From positions 1,116,001-1,180,000 of the forward strand of contig NZ_FQUQ01000001.1 of the NCBI RefSeq assembly GCF_900129215.1: a DNA stretch of 64,000 nucleotides, in the 5' to 3' direction. The notes under the pieces were generated by a model that was not told where the DNA came from, did no database searches, and worked only from the letters and a program-made list of their open reading frames with translations. Positions 9,206 to 18,136 of this stretch are shown here, piece after piece. The DNA is from Pedobacter caeni. GTDB lineage: Bacteria; Bacteroidota; Bacteroidia; Sphingobacteriales; Sphingobacteriaceae. The translations under genes were made by a program, and so were the position numbers. How positions within the stretch are numbered: the first letter of the stretch is position 1; each line of letters opens with the position of its first letter.

Positions 9206-9235
9206 TTTGAGGACGTGTTTTTAAAACTAAGTTTG
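9206..9235 (+). promoter_or_regulatory. Putative Bacteroidota promoter (TTTG, 18-base spacer, TAAGTTTG)
   Basis: TTTG at 9206-9209 and TAAGTTTG at 9228-9235 match the -33 and -7 elements. The ATG of the phosphoesterase gene lies 23 bases further on. Confidence 0.6.
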
Positions 9236-9257
9236 ACAGAAACAATAAGATTCCTCA

Positions 9258-10058
9258 ATGAGAGTATTTGTCGCACCGATCATGATTGCAGTTATGGGAT
9301 TCTCCAGCTGTAATAGTTTTGAATATAGTCCCAATCAGACTTTTGACAGGAATTCCTACAGAGATATTAACGCCGGCAACCTGAAGCGTCTGGGTGATGG
9401 TAGGAATGACGATACGGTACGTTTCATCTTAACGGGTGATACCCAGCGATCGCGCGATGAGACGGTTCGTTTCACGAAGAAAATCAATGAAATGCCGGGG
9501 ATAGACTTTGTCGTAGTGGCCGGAGACATTACAGAATTCGGTGTATTACAGGAAATGGAATGGATCAGCCGCAGCTTAGCCAAACTAAAGCCGCCTTATG
9601 TGGCGGTGATTGGAAATCATGACCTGACCTCCCGTGGAAGAGATGCTTTCACGACGATGTTTGGCCCCCTGAATTATTCCTTTATCTATGGAGGAATAAA
9701 GTTTGTATGCCATGATACCAATAGCAGAGAGCATAAATTTAATGGGCAAACACCCGATATCCCCTGGTTAAAAGCAGAAATGCAGCCTCAGGAAGGCGTG
9801 AGCAATTATGTGGCGATTTCTCATGTTGCCCCAAATTCGGATGATTTTGATCAGGCGCTGATTAAAGGGTATACGGATAACTTTGCCGCGGTTCCGGGTT
9901 TTCTGGCTTCCCTTCATGCTCATGCTCATAATTATCAGCTTTTTTATCCTGATGATTCCGGAATCCCTTATTACATCACCAGTTCAATGGGAAATGAAGA
10001 ATTTTTATTAGTTGAAATCATAAATCACAAAGCAAGTTTTGAACGCATCCCTTTTTAA
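9258..10058 (+). CDS. Lipoprotein metallophosphoesterase
   Basis: A 266-residue calcineurin-like phosphoesterase. The N-terminus is a lipoprotein signal ending in GFSSC, so it should be anchored in a membrane. Metal-binding motifs are in order: GDTQ, GDITEF, GNHD, an isolated SH, and HAHAH in place of the usual GHxH. The substrate cannot be told. The next gene begins inside its last 20 bases, so the two are translationally coupled. Confidence 0.85.
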   Translation: MRVFVAPIMIAVMGFSSCNSFEYSPNQTFDRNSYRDINAGNLKRLGDGRNDDTVRFILTGDTQRSRDETVRFTKKINEMPGIDFVVVAGDITEFGVLQEMEWISRSLAKLKPPYVAVIGNHDLTSRGRDAFTTMFGPLNYSFIYGGIKFVCHDTNSREHKFNGQTPDIPWLKAEMQPQEGVSNYVAISHVAPNSDDFDQALIKGYTDNFAAVPGFLASLHAHAHNYQLFYPDDSGIPYYITSSMGNEEFLLVEIINHKASFERIPF

Positions 10059-10644
10059 ATCAGCGTATATCGCCATATTTCTGATCGCAGCGACGATGAA
10101 GGTCTCTGCGCAAAATTTAAAGTTTCTGATCCCCGACAATGCAATTGTACAGTTTGCGGGAAGTATCGGCTATTTTAGCGTAGGTGCAGGTTATGATTTA
10201 TTCAAAAATAAAAGAGGGATCCTGGATTTCAATTATGGTTATGTTCCCGCCTCTAAAGGTGGTGAACTAAACATTGTGACCGCTAAAATTGCCTATCGGG
10301 TTTATGAGATTAAGCTGAAGGAATGGGGGAAGTTCTACCCTTTTATTCCGGGCTTATTTCTCAGTTATACTTTCCATCCGGAACTCTCTTACCGCTTTAA
10401 CAGAAACAGGTATCACCCTGACTATTACCATTGGTCTGAAGCAATGAGGCCACATTTATCCATTGCCAATGAGATTGAGTTTAACGGAGAAAAGTTACTT
10501 AAAGGATCAGGAATAAAGGCGGTCAGTGTGTACACCGAGCTCAATACCAACGATTATTACCTGATCAATTACTTTCAAAACACCTCAGAGCTCAACTTAG
10601 GGGATATTTTTAAGCTGGGTATCGGCCTGAGGTTGAAATTTTAA
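10039..10644 (+). CDS. Secreted barrel-like outer-membrane protein, function unknown
   Basis: A 201-residue protein with a signal peptide (YIAIFLIAATMKVSAQ) and alternating aromatic/polar strands ending in LKF, typical of a small outer-membrane beta barrel. The start is the TTG at 10039, inside the phosphoesterase gene; no ATG upstream of the mature part is available. The overlap suggests the two products act together at the envelope. Confidence 0.7.
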   Translation: MNASLFKSAYIAIFLIAATMKVSAQNLKFLIPDNAIVQFAGSIGYFSVGAGYDLFKNKRGILDFNYGYVPASKGGELNIVTAKIAYRVYEIKLKEWGKFYPFIPGLFLSYTFHPELSYRFNRNRYHPDYYHWSEAMRPHLSIANEIEFNGEKLLKGSGIKAVSVYTELNTNDYYLINYFQNTSELNLGDIFKLGIGLRLKF

Positions 10645-10665
10645 GGTTTTATTCGTTTTAAGTCT

Positions 10666-12174
10666 TTATTCTCCCACCAGGGTAACCAATGCCACCCTTC
10701 CCCCTTCTTCGGCTGAAAACAGAATTTTCTTGCCCTGGGTGAGTTCTACAAATCCGCCAACCGGGATGTCTGTTTGTTCTGTTACATCCCTTAAGGAGGT
10801 CAACGTCTGGTTAACCAGCACCCACTTGTCATTGTGTTTCACAAAATACCCTGCAGGTGCTTTATCCACCTCTGTTAGCTTTTCATTCCTCACGATGTTC
10901 CTGTTTACATGCCATGGAAACAGGTATTGGTTGGTATAGACCATTAACCGGTGCTGTTCTGGCCGGTAAGCTCCTTCGGCAGATTTAAAATATAAATCCA
11001 GGACTGGTAAAGATCCGGAATGCAGCTGGCCACAGAAAGGGCATTTTGGTTGGGTAGTATTGTCGAACACATACCACTTTTGCTCACATGCAGGATTACT
11101 GCAGGGCTGTAAAAGATCGCTGGTCTTCATCAGGGCTTGTTCCCAGATGTCTGCTGCAGGCCGGGATGCCGGATGATGAAGGCCGGTGACGAAAGCCTGG
11201 TCAAACAATTCCTTGAGGTAAGGCCCTGTAAGTGTATAAGGCAATTTATCTACATCTCCCCAGGGTTGTTCCCATTTTGAGAGCTGACTGGCTTTAGGCC
11301 GGTTGCTGAGGTCTGTGGGATGTTCTATAAACAAGGCGTTTTTCCCCATCGCCAGCAGGTTATCTGTTTCCGGATCAAGATCATGGACCTTTCCTCCCAA
11401 TAGTGGGTGACGGTGTAAAAGGTACATGTAAATCAGAACCGGCAGGGAATGCAGGTCTGTTTCCCTTCTGGGAAGTTTGCGTTCCGGATCTGTTTTGTTC
11501 AGGTGTTTGGTAGCCATTACTTCAGGCGCAATGAATTCAGCTGTACCAATTACTTCTGCCGGAAATAAACCAGGAACCACCAGGCCATCCAGATCGATCA
11601 TGCAGGCAGATTTGGTAACCGGATCTACCAACACATTATTATAGGAAAGGTCCGAATGAGCAAGCCCCATTGCATGCATCTTTTTAACCCCGCGGCACAG
11701 GTTAACGCATACCTGAAGATAACTCATCCAATTACCTAACTCTGAGCTCGCTATCCTCAACGGAAAATTGGGATTTCTGAATTTTGAGCCGGCAAACCAT
11801 TTGCCGTTTTTCTCTCCTCCAAGGATCAGGTCGTTCTTCTCATAGCCTTTGCTAAAGAAAAATTTAGGGGCGTAAATGGGAACAACGATCCCTGTGAGTC
11901 CTTTCCATTCAATCACATCGGTGGGCCAGCGGTATACCTCATTCAGGTAATACTCTCCCGCTTCTTTGCTGCTGATCTGCTGCAAATAATGGCCAGTAAT
12001 TCTTTTCAGACGTTCTTTTTGGTTATCATCGAGGCGTTCCCTGAAAATGGCGACTACATATTGCTTGTCTACACTAAAGTAAACGTCTTTTAGTCCGCCT
12101 TTTTTAGGATCACCGTTATCATAATACTGATATCTTTTGCGGGTATATGGAGATTCTACAGTTACAACAGCCAT
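10666..12174 (-). CDS. TerY-P type protein kinase with C-terminal zinc ribbon
   Basis: A 502-residue protein. The kinase domain (about residues 25-340) shows AHSDLSYNNVL (catalytic Asp175, with Ser174 where HRD has Arg), IDLDG in place of DFG, and an APE motif (FIAPEV). The usual beta-3 lysine is not obvious (VVAIFRE). A CxxxxC-x(14)-CPFC zinc ribbon follows at about 357-381, then a domain of about 110 residues. A kinase with a zinc ribbon beside a PP2C phosphatase and TerY-like vWA proteins is the TerY-P triad described by comparative genomics. Last gene of a four-gene minus-strand operon, eight bases after the phosphatase gene. It probably phosphorylates a partner in the cluster; this is inferred. 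Confidence 0.82.
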   Translation of the reverse strand: MAVVTVESPYTRKRYQYYDNGDPKKGGLKDVYFSVDKQYVVAIFRERLDDNQKERLKRITGHYLQQISSKEAGEYYLNEVYRWPTDVIEWKGLTGIVVPIYAPKFFFSKGYEKNDLILGGEKNGKWFAGSKFRNPNFPLRIASSELGNWMSYLQVCVNLCRGVKKMHAMGLAHSDLSYNNVLVDPVTKSACMIDLDGLVVPGLFPAEVIGTAEFIAPEVMATKHLNKTDPERKLPRRETDLHSLPVLIYMYLLHRHPLLGGKVHDLDPETDNLLAMGKNALFIEHPTDLSNRPKASQLSKWEQPWGDVDKLPYTLTGPYLKELFDQAFVTGLHHPASRPAADIWEQALMKTSDLLQPCSNPACEQKWYVFDNTTQPKCPFCGQLHSGSLPVLDLYFKSAEGAYRPEQHRLMVYTNQYLFPWHVNRNIVRNEKLTEVDKAPAGYFVKHNDKWVLVNQTLTSLRDVTEQTDIPVGGFVELTQGKKILFSAEEGGRVALVTLVGE

Positions 12175-12182
12175 GGTTAAAT

Positions 12183-13430
12183 TTAATAAATGATCACTAA
12201 AGTTCTGTCATCATGATTCCCGGTACTCCAGAAATCCATCCAGGAGGAAAGCTGGGCAGCTACATTTTGGTTTCCTTGCCGGAGATTTACCTGCTGTCCT
12301 TCCGGATTGTTTCCTTCCAGATCATCGATCAGTCCTTTCCACATTTTTGGTTGTGCCAGGTTGAAGGTCGTCTCAAATTTGGCATCATAGATCCCATCAC
12401 TCATCATCATCAGATAAGCAAAATCAGGAACCACCCTGGCAGAGAAACGGGTATAAAAATCGGGATGATCAAATATCTCCGGCATCGTGATGAAACGCGT
12501 GGCACCGCCGTACTCTCCTGAGTCCAGGACATTCAAAACATCTGCTTTATCACTATCTATTAAGGCAATAGGGCAATCACCGACACTAAAAGTCAAGATC
12601 ATCCAACCCTGATCGGAGGCCTTGATCAGACAAAGCGCAAGTGTGGAATGAAGGTCAGAAAGGCTGATATTCATGGATGCAGCCCTTGATGCCAGCTGCT
12701 GGTGTACCTGATAGACGGTTGGACTCAGGAAATCTGCAGCCAATTGCTGAAGATCCGTTGTCAGCTGATCTGCTTCGGCTCCGCTGATGTTTCTGGTCTG
12801 TCCCTGCAGCTGCTGCCCCAGCGCTTGCCATTCCGTTTCCGGCAGTGCTTTCAGCTGACTGATGGCGCTTTCGCAAGCCAGTTTTGAACCCAATCTGGAT
12901 AAGCTGGCACTGCCTGCCCCATCAGATACCACCAGAATGCTCCAACCCTGTTTCCCGAGTGTTGCAACCTCATAGTGGTCTTCTCTGAACTTCCCTGTAT
13001 TGGCATGGGCCCTTCCTCTTTTGGAGGCTGCCACCAGTTCCTTAGTACCAAAAAGCTGCTGCGTAATTTGCTCATCCGCCTTCCACCAGGGATCCTGCGG
13101 ATCACTCTCCAGGTTTTTCCATAAAGAGCGGGGGTCCGGATTAATGGCAAAAGGAACTTTCTTTTCTATGGTTTCTCCGGCAATCAGAAAGTTGAAAATC
13201 AGTTTCAGATCGGCATTTCCCAAAGGGGTTCCGGCTAAGGTATTACTTTCTTTGTGGTAAGCTAACCCTGTATTTTCCAGACCTGTTATATCCGATAAAA
13301 TCAGCTCAGATGAAGCTTCTTCTCCCAGGTCGATCCATACCTGATAATCCTTCCCAACAGTGGCATTTGGCAATACAATACGTTTCTCCTCCAGGTTTTT
13401 TTTCTGTTGGAATAGTTCCCATTTTTCCAT
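12183..13430 (-). CDS. PP2C-family Ser/Thr phosphatase of the TerY-P cluster
   Basis: A 415-residue protein. The first about 105 residues look like an Ig/cadherin-type fold (GLENTGLAYHKESNTLAGTP, like putative-Ig domains). The PP2C domain follows: HANTGKFREDHYEV near 140-150, VSDGAGSASLSRLGS near 168, MMMSDGIYDAKF near 342 and NHDDRTLVIIY at the end. These hold the metal-binding aspartates. No signal peptide, so it is cytosolic. It is the expected counterpart of the neighbouring kinase. Six bases separate it from the vWA gene upstream. Confidence 0.88.
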   Translation of the reverse strand: MEKWELFQQKKNLEEKRIVLPNATVGKDYQVWIDLGEEASSELILSDITGLENTGLAYHKESNTLAGTPLGNADLKLIFNFLIAGETIEKKVPFAINPDPRSLWKNLESDPQDPWWKADEQITQQLFGTKELVAASKRGRAHANTGKFREDHYEVATLGKQGWSILVVSDGAGSASLSRLGSKLACESAISQLKALPETEWQALGQQLQGQTRNISGAEADQLTTDLQQLAADFLSPTVYQVHQQLASRAASMNISLSDLHSTLALCLIKASDQGWMILTFSVGDCPIALIDSDKADVLNVLDSGEYGGATRFITMPEIFDHPDFYTRFSARVVPDFAYLMMMSDGIYDAKFETTFNLAQPKMWKGLIDDLEGNNPEGQQVNLRQGNQNVAAQLSSWMDFWSTGNHDDRTLVIIY

Positions 13431-13436
13431 TGGCGC

Positions 13437-14489
13437 TTATCCCTGGGTTCTGTTAATGTCAAAACCTCCGCCACCTGTTCCATACTGTGCCTGTGTATTG
13501 CACCATGGGCAGGTACTGTATTCTTCTTCACCGATACAATGGATCTTACCACATGAGCAGATGGCCAGGCCATATTGATTGCCGCAGGATGGGCATGTTG
13601 GTGCCCCGATCAGCTCTTCACTGTTTATTTTAAAGGAACTGGCTGATGGGTCTGAGAGTTCATAATAAGAATTGTCGACCTGAAATGCTCCATTCAGGCG
13701 GTAAGCTACCGTTTGCAGGCCCAGATCAGAAAACGGGGAATCATTTAAGACCTTTTTGTACTTCATCAGGTAAGGCCTTTTGGTATTCTGGCATTTGGCT
13801 GCGAGTACCACATAGTTTGGATCGATATATTCCTGAAGGTCGGATTTTTTATTGAGGTCAATTTTGGTCACTACCTTATCGTCCAGCTTGGCAAGTTCAA
13901 AGCCTGAAGCGCTGTTGTCTACGCTGACGCTGCTGGTTTTAATCGAATCAGTTACCCATTTGAAAAACGCTGTATACTGAGAAGCGTCGCTGTTGTTAAA
14001 CATGAGCACATGTTCGGTCAGTTCTGTAAGTAAGGAAAGGTCCGTTTCCTGTCCGAACGAAATGGCCACCAGGTTGGTAGATTTCTGCCAGTTTAGCTTC
14101 CATTCCTGAATTGCAGAACGGGTATCATCAGTAGGTACGCCGTCTGTAAGGAGGAAAATAATGGGTTTCCAATCACCCTTTTGTTCGTGGGTAGTTTTAA
14201 TGATATTTGATCTCAGCTCATACATCAGGTGGCCTAGTCCTTTGCTTAAGGATGTTCCTCCCCCGATGGGAAACCTTGGTGGGTAGAAATCCGCAATCTC
14301 CTGAAGCGGAACAATTGTTTTTGCCTGTCCGGCGAAAACCAGTACAGAGATCCATACCGTTTCAATGGCATAAGGATCGGATTTTAATGCTTTAATGATC
14401 GTTGCCAATCCTTCTTCTACGTTTTGGATAGGCTCACCGATCATGGACTCAGAAATATCTATAAGGAAATATATAGGAAGTCTTCTCAT
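13437..14489 (-). CDS. TerY-like vWA protein with C-terminal zinc-binding domain
   Basis: A 350-residue protein. The vWA domain (about 1-210) has an intact MIDAS: DISES (Asp11, Ser13, Ser15), the Thr in GGGTSLSKGL near 77 and the Asp in LLTDGVPTD near 115. After a beta-rich segment, a cysteine-rich tail with CPSC, CSCGKIHC and CPWC ends in a Gly-rich stretch. This tail is the TerY-C type metal-binding domain. TerY proteins are thought to link metal or stress sensing to phosphorylation; direct evidence for this protein is lacking. Confidence 0.86.
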   Translation of the reverse strand: MRRLPIYFLIDISESMIGEPIQNVEEGLATIIKALKSDPYAIETVWISVLVFAGQAKTIVPLQEIADFYPPRFPIGGGTSLSKGLGHLMYELRSNIIKTTHEQKGDWKPIIFLLTDGVPTDDTRSAIQEWKLNWQKSTNLVAISFGQETDLSLLTELTEHVLMFNNSDASQYTAFFKWVTDSIKTSSVSVDNSASGFELAKLDDKVVTKIDLNKKSDLQEYIDPNYVVLAAKCQNTKRPYLMKYKKVLNDSPFSDLGLQTVAYRLNGAFQVDNSYYELSDPSASSFKINSEELIGAPTCPSCGNQYGLAICSCGKIHCIGEEEYSTCPWCNTQAQYGTGGGGFDINRTQG

Positions 14490-14503
14490 GTCTGGGAATA
14501 GGA

Positions 14504-15139
14504 TCAGATAATTAAATGAATTTCGGAAGGTGGTGGTGGCAGGGTAATGCTTTCGGTCGTGCCCATACTTTTATTGCCCTGGTCTATGGCATCAGATACC
14601 CACTTAAAGAATTGTTTAAGGGTGGTGCTATCGGCAGTATCCAGATGAACAACGGTATCGGTCAGTTCTTTCAGAATAGAGTCATCCGCCAGATGTCCGG
14701 CAGCACAGGCCACAATAGAGGCAAAATTAAGTGCTTTAACTTTAGGGATCATCTGCCTGTACAACATCAGGTCGGAAGGTTTGCCGTCGGTAAAGAGAAA
14801 AAATAAAGGCCTCCAGTCTGCAGTTTGTTCATCAGAAGCTTTACGAAGTTCTTTCTCTGCTTTTTCATGGAGCAATTCCAATGCCTGACCGAGATGTGTA
14901 GGCCCGCTTTGAGGGCAAACAATTTCCGGCAACTGGAAATGAACAAGTTCTGTTAGTGGAACAAGTTCTTTCACTTCTCTGTCGAAAGTAATGATGCTGA
15001 TCCACAAAGAATCCAGTGCCTGCGCATCTGTTCTTAAAGTGCTCAACATTCCGTTTAAAGCATTATTTAACGCTTGAATAGGCTCTCCATACATCGACCC
15101 GGATGTATCCAGCAAAAAATAAACAGGTAATCTTCTCAT
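14504..15139 (-). CDS. TerY-like vWA protein, single domain
   Basis: A 211-residue vWA protein with complete MIDAS residues (DTSGSM at 11-16, the Thr in SGPTHLGQAL, FTDGKPSD). It is a clear paralogue of the next gene: both begin MRRLP-YFL-D and share EPIQ, DWRP-FFL-TDG and FFKWVSDAI-type segments, but this one lacks the zinc-binding tail. First gene of the four-gene TerY-P operon. Confidence 0.88.
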   Translation of the reverse strand: MRRLPVYFLLDTSGSMYGEPIQALNNALNGMLSTLRTDAQALDSLWISIITFDREVKELVPLTELVHFQLPEIVCPQSGPTHLGQALELLHEKAEKELRKASDEQTADWRPLFFLFTDGKPSDLMLYRQMIPKVKALNFASIVACAAGHLADDSILKELTDTVVHLDTADSTTLKQFFKWVSDAIDQGNKSMGTTESITLPPPPSEIHLII

Positions 15140-15283
15140 CTAATTTCTCAAGGTGGTAATTAACTAAACTTTTTGATATGTTTTTAGTTCTTTCATTGGA
15201 ATATAATTGTTTTTTTTCGAGTTCTTTATTGAATTTTAAATGTTCTCAAGAGTTCGCAAGCTCAGTTTATCGGTTATGAAGCG

Positions 15284-15329
15284 ATCATGATCTTGTATTC
15301 AATCGTTAGGTGACCGGTAAGATCATGAT
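15284..15329. repeat. 11-base inverted repeat in the TerY-P/PAS-kinase intergenic region
   Basis: ATCATGATCTT at 15284-15294 and AAGATCATGAT at 15319-15329 are exact reverse complements, 24 bases apart. The gap 15140-15480 (341 bases) separates the divergent TerY-P operon and the PAS kinase gene, so this is a candidate operator or RNA hairpin. Apart from AT-rich sequence I see nothing else in the gap. Confidence 0.5.
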
Positions 15330-15480
15330 GGTTTCAGTAGGTTAAAGTTAATAGGTTTTTTACATATAAAATAATTAATTCAGATGTCAGGGTTCTTTTT
15401 CTACTTTAATTAAATACAGCTGAGGATGAAAAACCAGGGATTTATTGTTACCTTAATCCACGTTCATCAGTTTCTGCCCT

Positions 15481-18129
15481 ATGAAAAAAACACTGAGAAT
15501 TATACTGCTTGAGGACCCTGAATATGACCAGGGGGAAATTGCTGATGCGTTAAGATCAGATGCTGAAGTTGACTTGTTAAAGGTCTATACGTTTAAGGAT
15601 TATGTGGAGGCATGGAATGAATTTACGCCTGATCTGACTCTGGCTTCCTTTTCGGGCCCTGAATCTGCCGGCTGCCAGGCTTTTTACTGGCTCAAGGGTA
15701 CCGAACATGAGGCTGTTTTTATCGGGATCAGCAGTCCTGAATTTGAACAGGAAGGGATCAGTTTATTGAAACAGGGTGCTGCTGATTATTTATTGAGGGA
15801 CCGTTTAACCCGGCTACCCTTTGCAGTGCTGGATGCTTTGGAAAAAGCAAGGTTAAAGGAGCAGTCGCAAAATGAGCTTCAGTCGCTGTTGAAAGAAGGC
15901 CGGCATTTTGAACAATTGCTTCAAAAAGTTCCTTCTGCGGTTGCGATACTCCTTGGCCCTACGCATATTTTTCAGTTTGCGAATTCCTTTTATTGCGAGC
16001 TTACAGAAAAAAAACAGATCCATCAGCTGCCTTTAAAGGAGGTCTATACCCTACCGGAACATCAGTTTATCATTCAGGTTGCGGATCAGGTTTATCGGAC
16101 CGGCGAGACTTTTTTAGATAAGGAAGTATTTATCCGGCTGGAACAGGGTATCCTGGGAAATCCCAGTCTGACCTCATTGTACATCAATTTCACGGTACAG
16201 GCATTGCGCAATAACGAAGGAGAAATTGAAGGTTTGCTGATTTTTGGAATCGATGTGACCGAGCAGGTACAGGCACGCAAAGAAACGGAACGGGTAAACC
16301 AGGAAATAGACAAATTATTTGAAGCGGTTAATGAAGGTTTTTTCCTTAGGGACATTGTTCACAATCGATACCTGCAATTGTCTGCCGGTTGTCCAAGAAT
16401 TTATGGTTATACGATAGCCGAATTTCAGGAGAATCCTGATTTATGGTATGAGATCATTTATCCTGAAGACCGTCATATTGCCGATAAAGCAGATGTGCTG
16501 CTCCTTAAAGGGGAACAAGTTAAAAACCAATACCGGATAACCCATAAAGACAAAAGCATGAGGTGGGTGGAGGTTCGTGCCCTGCCTAACCTCGTGAATG
16601 GGGAATTGCTGACCGTGGAAGGTGTGGTGAGTGACATCACCCAACGCAAGCTCTCCGAGGAAAAAATCAGACTGGCAGAGGCCGGATTGTCGGAAGCCCA
16701 GAAGATGGCACAGATCGGAAACTGGAATTACGATTTAAAGAAACAGGAACTGACCTGGTCTGATGGGCTGAAGGAGATCTATTGGGGTGATGAATCACTG
16801 ATTCCTGCCAATCAATACTTCGAAGATCTTGTTCATCCTGAAGATAAGTTACGGCTGCAGTATGAGGTGGACAAAATGAAACGCCTGGGCAGGAATATGA
16901 AAACCAGTTTCAGAATCATGAATCCTGAAGGGGAAGTTAAGATCCTGACCGGAGAAAACCGGATTGAACTGGACGATGAGGGGAATCCGATCCGCCTTTA
17001 CGGAATTTTACAGGATGTAACCACGCTTAAAGTTTCTGAGGAGACCTTAAGGAAATCGGAAGCCAACCTGAGAACATTGCTGAACCATACCGACGCCGCT
17101 TATATCCTGGTAGATCATGAACTGAAAATTGTGTCCTATAGCCAGAAGGCAACAGAAGTTGCTGAATTCAGGGGGCATGCAAAACCATTTGAAGGCACAC
17201 ATATATTCGATTATTTTATTGAACAAAAGCGGTCAAAGCTGGAAAAGATCGTTAAAGAGGTGATCAATGGAAAGAACATTTCCTACGAAATCAAAGCGAA
17301 GGAAAAAGATGGGATAGAAAAATGGTATGCGATAAAATGGGTTGGTGTACATGATTTTGAGCATAAAAACTGGGGGTTTATCCTGTCTGTAAAAGACATT
17401 ACCCTGAAAAAGAAACTGGCAGATCAGCAACATCAGCTCACCTCAGAGCTGATCATGAGAAATAAAGACCTGGAACAGTTTACGTATGTGGTCTCACACA
17501 ACCTGCGCGCCCCGGTAGCCAACATCATCGGACTCAGCGAGCTGATGAACACCACCCCACCGGATCAGGCAGGCTCAGCAGAACTGATGCGGGGATTGCG
17601 GACTTCCATCAAGAACCTGGATACGGTGATCAAAGACCTGAACGATGTATTACAGGTGAAAAAAGATTCGCCGGGACGGATCAAAGAGTCTGTTGACCTG
17701 AGAGTTTTGATTGAAGAAATTCAGTCGAGCATCAATCACCTGCTGGAGAAAGAACAGATGACGTTTAAATACGAACTGGAAGTTCCTCATGCCTATACGG
17801 TACGTGGTTATTTGTATAATATTTTCTATAACCTGATTTTAAACAGCTTAAAATACCGCCTGCCTCACCTGGCACCCTGTCTGCGGATCAAAACATACCT
17901 GACCGGAAATCACCTGAACATGGTGTTTACAGATAATGGAAAGGGCATTGATATGCGCAAATACGGAACTGAACTGTTTGGCCTTTACAAACGTTTTGAC
18001 ATGGATGTGGAAGGTAAAGGCATGGGCTTGTTTATGGTAAAAACCCAGATAGAAGATTTAGGCGGAAGCATTCAGGTAAAAAGTGAGCTGGAGAAAGGAA
18101 CAACTTTTCACATCATGCTTCCGGTATAA
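15481..18129 (+). CDS. Hybrid-like PAS sensor histidine kinase with degenerate receiver
   Basis: An 882-residue cytosolic kinase. Residues 1-115 have a receiver fold (IILLEDPEYD at the start, AADYLLRDRLT at the end), but the phospho-acceptor position reads LTLASFSGPE, with no Asp. About four PAS domains follow (near 140-260, 285-395, 405-515 and 520-640), three with PAC-like ends. Then a HisKA domain with VVSHNLRAPVANIIGLSELM and a HATPase domain with N (NLILNSLKYR), G1 (DNGKGID) and G2 (GKGMGLFMVK) boxes. It lacks membrane helices, so it should sense an internal signal. No response regulator gene is adjacent. It lies between the TerY-P operon and the terD gene. Confidence 0.87.
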   Translation: MKKTLRIILLEDPEYDQGEIADALRSDAEVDLLKVYTFKDYVEAWNEFTPDLTLASFSGPESAGCQAFYWLKGTEHEAVFIGISSPEFEQEGISLLKQGAADYLLRDRLTRLPFAVLDALEKARLKEQSQNELQSLLKEGRHFEQLLQKVPSAVAILLGPTHIFQFANSFYCELTEKKQIHQLPLKEVYTLPEHQFIIQVADQVYRTGETFLDKEVFIRLEQGILGNPSLTSLYINFTVQALRNNEGEIEGLLIFGIDVTEQVQARKETERVNQEIDKLFEAVNEGFFLRDIVHNRYLQLSAGCPRIYGYTIAEFQENPDLWYEIIYPEDRHIADKADVLLLKGEQVKNQYRITHKDKSMRWVEVRALPNLVNGELLTVEGVVSDITQRKLSEEKIRLAEAGLSEAQKMAQIGNWNYDLKKQELTWSDGLKEIYWGDESLIPANQYFEDLVHPEDKLRLQYEVDKMKRLGRNMKTSFRIMNPEGEVKILTGENRIELDDEGNPIRLYGILQDVTTLKVSEETLRKSEANLRTLLNHTDAAYILVDHELKIVSYSQKATEVAEFRGHAKPFEGTHIFDYFIEQKRSKLEKIVKEVINGKNISYEIKAKEKDGIEKWYAIKWVGVHDFEHKNWGFILSVKDITLKKKLADQQHQLTSELIMRNKDLEQFTYVVSHNLRAPVANIIGLSELMNTTPPDQAGSAELMRGLRTSIKNLDTVIKDLNDVLQVKKDSPGRIKESVDLRVLIEEIQSSINHLLEKEQMTFKYELEVPHAYTVRGYLYNIFYNLILNSLKYRLPHLAPCLRIKTYLTGNHLNMVFTDNGKGIDMRKYGTELFGLYKRFDMDVEGKGMGLFMVKTQIEDLGGSIQVKSELEKGTTFHIMLPV

Positions 18130-18136
18130 TGGTATT

